Source of the DNA: Cyclina sinensis
Taxonomy: Eukaryota; Mollusca; Bivalvia; Venerida; Veneridae
Length of the DNA stretch: 64,000 nt
Assembly (NCBI GenBank): GCA_012932295.1
Contig: JAAONU010000019.1
Location: 24,561,908-24,625,907 of the forward strand
Reading direction: 5' to 3'
Part shown: piece by piece, positions 55,140 through 64,000 of the stretch
Numbering within the stretch: the stretch's first letter is position 1
Layout of the letters: the number at the start of each line of letters is the position of its first letter
Made by a program: the position numbers and the translations under genes
Notes under the pieces: generated by a model
The model's database searches: none
The model's input: the letters and a program-made list of their open reading frames with translations, nothing else
Told to the model about the DNA's origin: nothing

Positions 55140-55895
55140 TGTCCGCGGGCCCGTTCCTCAATGAGCGTCTGTCTTAGCTACCGGCCTGTTGCTCGTTGGC
55201 GTTGAAGTTGCATTTTGCAGCAAATCCCGTGCTTTGTCAATTGAATCTTAATCCAAGGAACTCGTTGGTCAATCCATTCGTTTGATAGCTGCTTGCCCAA
55301 GATACTGTTTGGTGCCCCAGGCTCTGCACACGACCAGTTTCATATATCAAAATGACAGTAGGACCTACAGCACCAGCATACGGGCGTACTAAACGTCTAA
55401 GATTTCATTGACGTATCTTTCTGCAATGCATACGGGAGCAAAACATTCATTTGGTATTCATCAAACCCTACCCCGCCTGTCCGTTAAGTACGCAGAACCT
55501 GGACTCGTCTGTGAAGAGGACTGGCGTTCAGTCATAAATTATTCTTGAAACATGAGCTCATGCTCATTGTAAACTCTCTTGAATATGCTGTCAAGAGATG
55601 CATATTGCAGGCCGAAGTGACCTCAATCCTACATCATGAAACTGATTTCTTACGGTTCTAACGTTCCTAAACGGACACCATTCGTTCCGTAAAGTTGTTG
55701 CGATTCTGAGACGGTAGCATTGGGCTTGAAGGACGGTAGTATTGAGTCGTTTAATGCTCTCAAACTCGGGCGTGCAGATGCAAAACATTTCCAGTAATTT
55801 GAAATCGATTTCATATCCTTGAGACAATGCTCAGGGATGTGCCAAGAACATGCATAACCTCCCTTTGTGACAGCCCAGCATTTAGCATTCTATTG
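55140..55895 (-). pseudogene. Degenerate Tc1-type transposase
   Basis: On the minus strand, broken frames show the helix-turn-helix end (LSQREVMHVLGTSLSIVSRI then WNRFQ) and RLRIATTLRNEWCPFRNVRT. Next are FHDVGLRSLRPAICIS and LFTDESRF with the first catalytic Asp. Further fragments extend to about 55140 (GPTVILIYE-like and a WPARSPD-like region replaced by degenerate sequence). Many stops. It retains more of the 3' half than the relic at 28.8-29.5 kb and has the same orientation relative to the aquaporin gene. Confidence 0.8.
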
Positions 55896-56859
55896 TCCCT
55901 CTTCATCTAATATTCATTCACTCTGATGACGTATAATTAGCTTTTGTGAATTTTATACAAAGTTTGATGATAACACAAGAACAATCTTGGTGCATGCTAT
56001 CATATACATGAAGGCTCATAGCTATTTATCGCCATATTTCCATGGGTATGCATTTCCTCGTGCTTGTCGTGCACTTATTTATTGACAATTTTATTGAATA
56101 ACTAATGAAAATTAACACTAAAATATTTCCTCCCAGCTCGACATTTTCCCAGACGACTAATCCATGTTAGGTAAGCGCTTTGTATTTTTTGAAATTGCCT
56201 CCCAGTTATAGTCAGTATTGATTGCTTGGGAGTATCAAGTAGAAGATCAAGTAGAAATTGTCACGTTGTAAATTTAGCGAACGTGGTGAAACAGTACTAA
56301 CAGAATATTTATTTAAATTTAAAGAAATGATCCCGAGTTCAAGCACTAATTAATATGAAAGCTGTCAACACTTAAAACAAAATGGCTGCCGTTTCCCCGA
56401 TCTTCCTGCAGCAATTCTACACTAGGTTTTGGCCCCGTCTAATCAGCCAATGAAATCTCTAAAAATACAGGCTTTATATCTATATCACTTTCCGGCCCGA
56501 GGCCGCTGACAAATATAAATATTGGCCCTGTAATAGAGGAGGCCGTAGTAATATTGGACGTCGTCGGTGCCGCTTTGTAGGGCTAATAATATTTTGTTAT
56601 TTAATAAGACATATAAATAACTGTACTTCCCGCATATGAAGCCCGCATACAGGTATGCCATAATTAGGAATCTTAATTGACATGGTGATAATATGAACAA
56701 AAAATTTAATGTAAAAAGGTAATCCAAAAGGTAAAGCAAATTTTTAGGAGTATATGTTGATCCATATTTCCACACACTAGAAGAATAATGTTCTATCTGT
56801 TCACCGAAGAAAGATGGCGTGATTTATCTCAATATTCCAAGATTATGTCTTTTTTCCTG

Positions 56860-57250
56860 TTTTAAAACTTATTTACACCATCATCATCAGCAGCAGCGTC
56901 GTTTTCACTCCCATTCTAAACTGCGTCACCCTCATTGTAAACATCAGCAACATCTTCGCTTTATTATTGTATTATCAAACGTTATGCTCAAGCTCTCGCC
57001 ATTTTCATGATCATCAGAAGCATGTTCATCACAATCATCATAAACTTGATCGTCATCATTATCATTTTCATAAATCATAATCGCTGTTATAATCGTCAAA
57101 TTACAAAAACGTTAAACTGAAGCTCCCGAACTGTCATTTTCATTATCATCACCATAAGCTTGCTCGCCAACATAATCCTGACATGCTCGTCATAATCTTT
57201 ATGATCATCATAGTTTATATTTATAATCAGTTTAAGCAGTATTTTCGTCA
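56860..57250. repeat. CAT-rich microsatellite (inverted copy of 28.2-28.55 kb)
   Basis: 'catcatcatc' and 'atcatcataa' patches lie in the inverted arm at the position corresponding to the GAT-rich stretch downstream of the first aquaporin gene. Confidence 0.8.
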
Positions 57251-57834
57251 TGGTGATCATTTTGAGAATCAGTTATAAATTTAAAGAAGTATTATTTGTG
57301 TATGACACATATTTTCATTAGTCTGACGGGATGCTATAGGAGTTACGGGAGTATTATACATCTTTTAATGATATTTAGGTCGCGTTCTATGATTTTGAAA
57401 AAGAATTAGCAACTTGTAAACATTTTATTTTGTGACAAAGAGCATTTATACTGAAATGTGAAGAATGTTATTCCATGTTATTGGCATATAGCATAAAGAT
57501 TACTCAGGAAATATGAAAAATGCTACCGTGGTATGTGAAAATGAGCTACTATTTGATGTATGTGATGTACGATCCTATTCCCAACACTATACACAACAAG
57601 ATCTGAGGAATATTATGTCATTTTGTACAAATATAATTGATTCGTTTTCCTAACATTTATACGTTCTGTGTCAAGTTTCTAAAAGAAATAAATTACATTT
57701 TTAAAGAGATTTGTTTCATGTATACAAAAGTGATCGAAAGAAGAAAAAATGTGTTGATTATATTTAAGTAAAAGAAATTTTACGCACCCGCACACACGAA
57801 CGAACGCAGCACAAGCTTAAGTTTTCTTAAAAAG

Positions 57835-57962
57835 AAAACTCGCTTAACCCAAAGATGTGTTAAATATTTATTGCAAGTAAGTATTATTTTCTATAAAAGG
57901 AAGACTCGCGTAACCGAAAGATGTGTCAAATATTGATTGCAAGTAAGTATTATTTTCTATGT
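57835..57962 (-). repeat. Tandem duplication in the 3' region of aquaporin copy 2
   Basis: Two ~60-bp copies share 'aaagatgtgttaaatatttatt'-like text and 'gcaagtaagtattattttct' (57852-57892 and 57920-57959). The left copy contains a minus-strand AATAAA (57867-57872) that could serve as the polyadenylation signal. The first aquaporin gene has a single version of this segment. Confidence 0.75.
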
Positions 57963-58043
57963 ACAAAAAGAAAATATGTAAACATCATTTTAGCCGTTAA
58001 CTGTCGTCGATTCTGTTTACAACATTTAACATATCAAGGCTTG

Positions 58044-61000
58044 TTAGCTGTCAACTATCGTCGATTCTGTTTTAATCGATGCCACCGATAGTGACGTTTT
58101 ATATTCTTTCAAATCAACGGGGTTTCCATTTCTTGAATCAGGGATTTCTTTCTGTACTATATCTTCGGTTGAATACATTGGTTCCCCAGGTAAGTGGTTG
58201 CCGACCATTAGTTGATAGATGAACGAACCGATGACGGAACCAGTAATTCCTCCTACATGTGGAATCCATGCCCAGTTGTTTGCATGCCTGCAAAAAAGAA
58301 GATGAAAATATTGTTATTAATTAAGTCGTTATTATAATAATCACCATAATCTTCAGTATTAAATAATATGCCTTTGAAATAATTGCTGTTTGGTCTATTA
58401 TGCAATCGTAAAGCCGAGTTACTTTGCCGTTTAAGTTGATTCATACTGATACCCATGAAATGACATTTTAAATGCCGTTGGAGATTTAAATAAATAACTG
58501 CCACCAATTTTGGCAGACATGATTTTTTTCAAGTATATGCAGCTTATACTCGAACGAAATAAAAGTCAAAGTTGAGAATATTGAACGCCTAAACTGCCTC
58601 GTCTTAAAAAACTAGAGTTGGTTATGTTTTCTAACTATTTGTACAGTGACTACTAGTAGTTTGTGCTGTTCAGTTTATTCAGTGAGAATGATAATTTGTC
58701 CTGTAAATTTTCAGTTATTTTCGATGCTAATTTTAGTTTGTTATGCAGATACTTCCGTAAACTAGTTGGTTTAATACATTAACTTATTTGTACTGTACAG
58801 ATTTCTGTCCTTATGATAATTCTTCATGTGCATTTTACATTATATTCTGTGTAAACTCAAATTTGTTATGTAGAAACAACAGTTTATGTCTATTTACTAA
58901 CTTGTGCAGTTTATTCACCAGATTAAGTTGCTTAGTTTTTAGCGTTTTTCTGGTTGTTTGAAACTGTTGTTTTTAGAAAAATTAATTACAGTTTCCAATG
59001 CATAAAATGTAGCATGCATATGACCAAAAAAAAAAAAAAAACAAAAAACTGAACACTGCATCAAATGTGCAGCACAAACACATTACTAACAAGAAAAACT
59101 GTGATACAAAAGTATCACAGCGGACCGACGAACAGAGCTGCATGCAAATATTTTGAATTAGCTGTTTTGACTTGAGGCAGGTATATCAGTAGTTTGTTAA
59201 CTCATTTTGTAATTTGTGTACACACTTCTAGAAGTAATGGACTTCTCAAAGTGGTTAGGCAGTAGTATAGCAACACTGAGAACGACAGAAGGTCCTATGT
59301 GTCAGTGCTATACACTGAGCATGAAAAAGAACCAGGGGTGTCTCTGGAATGGGATGCTTTCTGTATCTTGCACTAACCCCACAACATAAAATAACTAATC
59401 ACTTCTGAGGGCGTTGGTTATATGGGCAACCGGTCCCGAAGATAAATAAGCTCAAATATAATAATAATAATTATACTAAGTGCTTGGACATTAGTAATTC
59501 GGAGATAGACCACAAAGGTGTTTATAATATAGAAAAGAAACACAAACTAAAAGCATTGTATTTATTCAAAAATAAAAAGATATTTGAACAAAGATCACAT
59601 ACAGAAATACTTAAAAAAACCAACAAATATTTAAACAAGTACTAAGCATTTGAAACACTTGGAATTTCATGAAAAAGCAACAATCAAACAAAACACCACT
59701 CATGTGTGAAATATGAGATATCAAAAGTACCTATAGTACTTATAGTCTAATTTCAGATATTCTGAATGTTGGATTTATTGTACATAGGATTTGCAATACA
59801 AAAATTATGTAAAAAAAGGTTACTATCATGCAGTTTGAAGCAATCTAATGTGAAAACAGTTTAAGATCATCTTTATTTTATTGTGAAATTACCAAATATA
59901 CATAGACAGCTACACTACATTGGTGTTACAAAGCATTAAAATGACTATGTCATAAATGTATATTAGGATAAAATGTACAGAATTTACCCTGGTTGAAAAT
60001 TTCTTTAAGCTAAGTTTGTTTGATTTTCCGATTTCATATGAAATTTTATCAAAATAGTAAAACAAAGGCAAGATATCCTGTAGCCAAATTATAATTTTTG
60101 TAGCTAAATTAATACAGTTTTAGCAAATGGCTAAAATGTCTAATGGCAGGTGAGCCTTGAGGATATAAAAGGAAGAAAAATTACAGTTTTCATAGAAAAT
60201 GATATCATCTCAACATATTTTGCCTATTTAAAGGAACAATTTACTAGGTAACATGATCATTGCTAACCTGTGGTAGGTTTGTACAATTAAATGAGTTGCT
60301 GTCAAGGTCCTCAGTGGGACAGGGCAAATTAACAACAGAACCATGTTGATTTAACCTGTAAGTAGTTAACCAAAAGACTTAAAAAGTAATTATTTAAAAA
60401 TATAACAAGTAATGACACAAAATATTTACAAAAGCTGTCTGTACGACAGGATGTTCGACTGTTCAAAAAAATTGTTAAAAGTTGTTATTTATTTAAAATG
60501 GGTAATAGTTTCTATATTTCAAAATGCAGCTACAGTTATCTAACTTGTTGGTTCGATGTTTTGTCAAAAAAAAAAATGCAAAAGAAAAATCAGTCAGGAG
60601 TTATCTAACCTGCTTCTTGATGCCCCTAAACATTTCTTTCACTTTTCAAGTAAGTACAAAACAGTTAACTGAAATATAGCGCAAAAATAACCATAATGCA
60701 AATGCTAAACACAATTTTTAAGTCCACAAAGGGCCTTAATTTGCAAAAAAACAATGTATTACATTTTTGATCTTGCCGTTTGAAGTATCAATTAAGCAGA
60801 AAATGTTACAGGTAACAAAGACACCAGTAACATTATGATTTCATCTTCATGAACTTTCTGAAGCCTTGTACATTTGCAGGCATCTATTTCCAACACCTGC
60901 TGAAAAAGAACAGCCTTTTCCAAATGTCCATTAGTACACTGGAACATAACTTCTTTGCGGCAAGTGGAGGTGCCTTCCTTGATCTGGAAGAGTTGACATT

Positions 61001-63316
61001 TGCATCCACAAAACCCTTAGACCTGCACCCTAAAAAGAAATAATGGACATAGAACAATTATTTTTATAAATAGCACAAACTTAATTAGACATAATTATCT
61101 GTTTGCAATCTTTAGTCATTAAGGTATATAATATTAGCCTAAGACTTTTTTGTAGTTTGGCATTATTTTTTAAACGATAAAGAACACATGTCTCCATGTG
61201 ATTATTATAACTGTCACTGAAATTTCTATTTTTTTAAAAAGGATTTCCCGAAAACGAAAGTAGGTCATTGGATCAAAATATATACAGCCCGAAAAACATT
61301 TGAAATTTTACCATTTCCTGCGACAGATTTACTAAAAAATAATGCTGTTTTATATATTTTCAGATAGAGAAGATTCTTTTTAATTTATTGAAAAAATGAC
61401 ATAAAATGTTAAACTATCGAGAACACATCTCTCCAGGATATGTAAACAATTGTGACAGGTCGTAAGCATTCAAGCATTAATGTAAGAATAATCGTTTCAG
61501 CCTCAAACTACTTTGTTTGGCTGCTGCATTCTTCATAAATACGTGCGTATATTTTTAGCAAACCATTTTTTTTTCAAAATAAGCACGTATAGCTATAATA
61601 TAACTCTTACCAATTTGCTTCACGACCTCGTCAAAGATAGCGGCTTATTAATTGATGAGGGTGCGCAGCGAAGAACGATAATTAAGGAACGACAACTGCA
61701 TGTTTTTTTTAAAAATAGACTGTGTCTAGAACTTTTCGTAACAACTGAACAATATTTGCACTGATGTTAGGACACATTCTACTTATTACGATACTCATGG
61801 GTCTTTTCTAACCCCGAATTAAATATAGCGGACCGGCTTTTGACGGTCCGCAATAAACGGACATTACCCCCTTTGCTTCTATAGAACAAGTAATGGTTTA
61901 CATTTAATATCCCGCCCGCTTAGCTCAATAGGTAGAACACTGGATTAGTAATCCATGGGTCCCTGGTTCGACCCCTGGGCAGGGCAGAATTTCTCCGTGA
62001 CAGTTGATCTCAGGCATTGTGTCTGATGTTCATTTGTCTCTTTACGCTGATTCAGAGTATATCAAGTGGGAACAGTAGTCAGTCACTTGCGGAGAAATTG
62101 GTAATTACTCGTTAGTTATCCAGGAAAACCGGTTTGGTGGACTGACCTAATAAGATAATAAGATATAACCTAGATGTTGAAATCGGCGTGAAACCCAAAT
62201 AATAAACAATCTAATATCATGGAAAATGCACATGACAAACTAATAATAGGTCAAAAAGAGTGGAAAACCGGACAGCACAAACAGCACTAACTCGATTAGT
62301 CAGTTAAGGCATCCCATATAAGACCCTTTCCTCGTTGTAATCCTTAAACTTACGTAAAAACTTCTGGGCCGTAGCCAATCATATATGCAAACGTTCTTCC
62401 CGACAGGTCTATAGCTGTGTTTATGGCAGCACCTGTGTTCACACCAAATGTCATCACTATACCGTACAGCATTGGCGTAAACACCAGCGGTATAAGACCT
62501 CTAGTAGGTCCTGCATTGTGAGGGTCAGTGATTGCTGCTATAGCCCCTGTCAGTAGGGCTGTTCCCACTGTCTTGAGGTAAAAACAATAAAATAATACAG
62601 ATAAATTTTCAATTTCATTCTATTTAGGGAAGAAGTCCTTAGGCAAACAGTGTAGACTCTGATCAGACATCGCATATTGTCTCTGATCAGACATCGCATA
62701 TTGTCTCTGATCAGACATCGCATATTGTGGCGTCTGATCAGACATCGCATATTGTCTCTGATCAGACATCGCATATTGTGGCGTCTGATCAGACATCGCA
62801 TATCGTGGCGTCTGATCAGACATCGCATATCGTGGCGTCTGATTAGACATCGCATATATATTGTGGCATCTGATCAGGATCTGCTCTGTTTGTCTATGTT
62901 TACATTTGTAGACGCTAAGCATTAATGGGTTAAACACATAAATGATAAAATTAGGCAACTGTGATATTGTATTCTTTTCCAAGGACACCTTGTTAGGGAC
63001 CGAACCGGCTTCATCAGGATTTCATATCAAGCACTTTATACCGTTTACATTACAGTCAACAAACCATTCTTGAAAGAGTCGGTTCCAGTGTATTAACGAA
63101 CACATTTATTAACTCATGCACTGGAAGTTTTATAAAACCACAAAACTTTACAGTCAGTAAGAAGCTACACGAAGACACTTTAAGGTCTTACTATGTCGAA
63201 AAATGCAGTTGTTTTTGATATTTGTGGGTGAGGAAAAGAAGCAAAAAGTGTGGCTGTTGAGTTTATCTGTCCAGCATGAATACGCTCAGTCGATCCTTCG
63301 AACGCATTGATCAGAT
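58044..63316 (-). CDS. Aquaglyceroporin-like paralogue, last three exons (partial)
   Basis: Exons 63192-63316, 62354-62571 and 58044-58287 (TAA at 58046-58044) have exactly the lengths (125, 218, 244 nt) and phases of exons 4-6 of the 21.4-27.4 kb gene. Exons 1-3 would lie beyond the right edge. The middle exon differs by one residue from the other copy (GPT versus GPN) and keeps the altered NTA box and the Ile in place of the pore arginine. The last exon differs at a few C-terminal positions. All splice sites are usable, although the exon 5 acceptor is CAAG| rather than TTAG|. No stops are present, so it is likely a working paralogue. Intron 5 is expanded by insertions, and intron 4 contains a palindromic minisatellite. 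Confidence 0.85.
59270..59455 (+). mobile_element. SINE relic in intron 5 of aquaporin copy 2
   Basis: 'aaccaggggtgtctctggaa', 'tgggatgctttctgtatctt', 'cacaacataaaataactaat' and 'gggcgttggttatatgggca' match in order the reverse complement of the 17.3-kb SINE. The tRNA-like head is weak. Confidence 0.6.
59456..61912. other. Extra DNA in intron 5 of aquaporin copy 2
   Basis: This ~2.4-kb stretch has no counterpart in intron 5 of the first copy. It is AT-rich. A small region (60850-61040) has somewhat higher GC and a short minus-strand frame after an acceptor-like 'ttatttctttttag', but no domain was recognised. It may be an unrecognised inserted element. Confidence 0.4.
61913..62205 (+). mobile_element. 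tRNA-derived SINE, single copy
   Basis: Same family as the trimer at 38.6-39.5 kb: head 'gcccgcttagctcaatagg', box B 'ggttcgaccc', 'cagtagtcagtcacttgcgg' and 3' end 'gttgaaatcggcgtgaaacc'. Its anticodon-like loop reads ttagtaa, as in trimer copy 1. It inserted in intron 5 of the second aquaporin copy. Confidence 0.9.
62655..62872. repeat. ~24-28-bp palindromic minisatellite
   Basis: About nine units of 'tctgatcagacatcgcatat' plus 'tgtc' or 'tgtggcg'. Each unit contains the palindrome TCTGATCAGA. The array lies in intron 4 of aquaporin copy 2 and is absent from the corresponding intron of copy 1. The frames on both strands here (rich in R, I, M, S, D) are repeat translations. Confidence 0.9.
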
Positions 63317-64000
63317 CTGGGAATGAAAAAAAAATATGTATGAAAGAAAATGTATAGATAAGAAAAGCAATACACAGTCACACTTGATAAATGGCGCTTT
63401 TGAATAGCGAACACCTTGGCATAAAAACTATTTGTTCAACAATATGAGGTAAGTAAACAGTTCTTTCTGAACAGAGACCACCTACACACAGAGGCCGTGA
63501 TCTTGATAAGGATGGTCTTTATACTCAGTTTAAACTATATGGGTGATAAAGATATATGAACGAAAAAAATCAAGTCTCAGTTATATGTACATTTGAATGA
63601 CTACTGGTAATTTAATGATGCACGATAATACGGACGATAATATAGACAAAGAACAGTTGCTGAAACTTTAACAAGCCTTATGGAATACTTTCTTTGTCTT
63701 GAATGTAAGGTATGAACAATGACTTAATGACTTATATAAAGTCAAGCTTTCAAGGTCAGTAAATTTCCATTTAACGCTCTTTAGCGTTTTTGTATCTGTT
63801 ATCTTTCGGAGTCATTTTCACGGTCACTTTTTTCACGTCGTTGAACATCTCTCGTGTCCATATATATTTAATCACAATACTGGATTCTATTTTTGTACTG
63901 ACCTTGTTTAAAATTACCTTATGGTCAACCAAATCGAAAAGTGTTTATAAAAATAGTAAATTAATACCAATCGAACCTTTGTAAATAAAGTATGTAACAA

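Larger units (their letters stand above)
55140..63560 (-). repeat. Right arm of large inverted duplication
   Basis: Reverse-complement counterpart of 25200-29480. It is longer because intron 5 here is about 4.07 kb instead of 0.88 kb (SINE at 61.9 kb plus other inserted DNA) and because extra sequence is present at 56040-56640. It runs off the window near the right edge, so the full extent is unknown. Confidence 0.85.

Noticed and set aside
60849..61043. Possible small exon on either strand in intron 5 of aquaporin copy 2
   Set aside because: Acceptor-like sequences exist on both strands, but neither frame shows a known motif or a partner exon.

Overview
This window is animal nuclear DNA, most likely from a bivalve mollusc (inference). 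It is AT-rich, has multi-exon genes with GT-AG introns, and is crowded with satellites, tRNA-headed SINEs, Tc1, LINE and BEL/Pao relics. It also carries the long dispersed repeats with 'ggtcaaggtcac'-type internal units that are common in clam genomes. No bacterial features were seen. Three kinds of host gene can be assembled exon by exon with consistent splice phases.

Left region (1-13.9 kb): the tail of a Tc1-type transposase abuts a 2.7-kb array of a 45-bp satellite. The 5' part of an SLC17-family anion transporter follows on the minus strand (start codon at 9572, five exons found, remaining exons off the left edge). Its introns hold a large foldback element and a 35-bp minisatellite. Its upstream flank holds a ~111-bp degenerate repeat and a SINE bordered by unusually long 63-bp direct repeats.

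Second region (13.9-21.4 kb): no gene was found. It holds a ~2.1-kb imperfect palindrome made of ~170-bp units and several SINE relics.

Aquaporin region (21.4-29.5 kb): a complete six-exon aquaglyceroporin-like gene (315 aa) lies on the plus strand. Both of its pore NPA boxes are altered, and the selectivity-filter arginine is replaced by isoleucine. Its 3' half, 3' flank and an old Tc1 relic are repeated in inverted orientation at 55.1-63.6 kb. There, the last three exons of a nearly identical paralogue run off the right edge. The two copies form a very large inverted duplication around a ~25.7-kb spacer.

Spacer (29.5-55.1 kb): a degenerate CR1/Jockey-like LINE is split by a BEL/Pao LTR retrotransposon. 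The BEL/Pao element has a 5-bp target duplication and one uninterrupted polyprotein frame. A tandem trimer of a tRNA-derived SINE follows. Next is the most interesting gene, an eight-exon, 510-aa protein. It joins an N-terminal Death-like domain to OB folds and an RPA1-like zinc ribbon (C390-X4-C395-X10-C406-X2-C409). Its largest intron holds same-strand, broken remnants of a PIF1-type helicase and of a second domain, possibly protease-like, such as occur in large DNA transposons. The rest of the spacer is dispersed and tandem repeats.

The genes do not form one pathway. The SLC17 transporter and the aquaporin pair are membrane transport genes. The Death/OB-fold protein looks like a nucleic-acid-binding signalling or transposon-derived protein whose function cannot be read from sequence alone. 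All homology calls are from reading the translation, without database searches.
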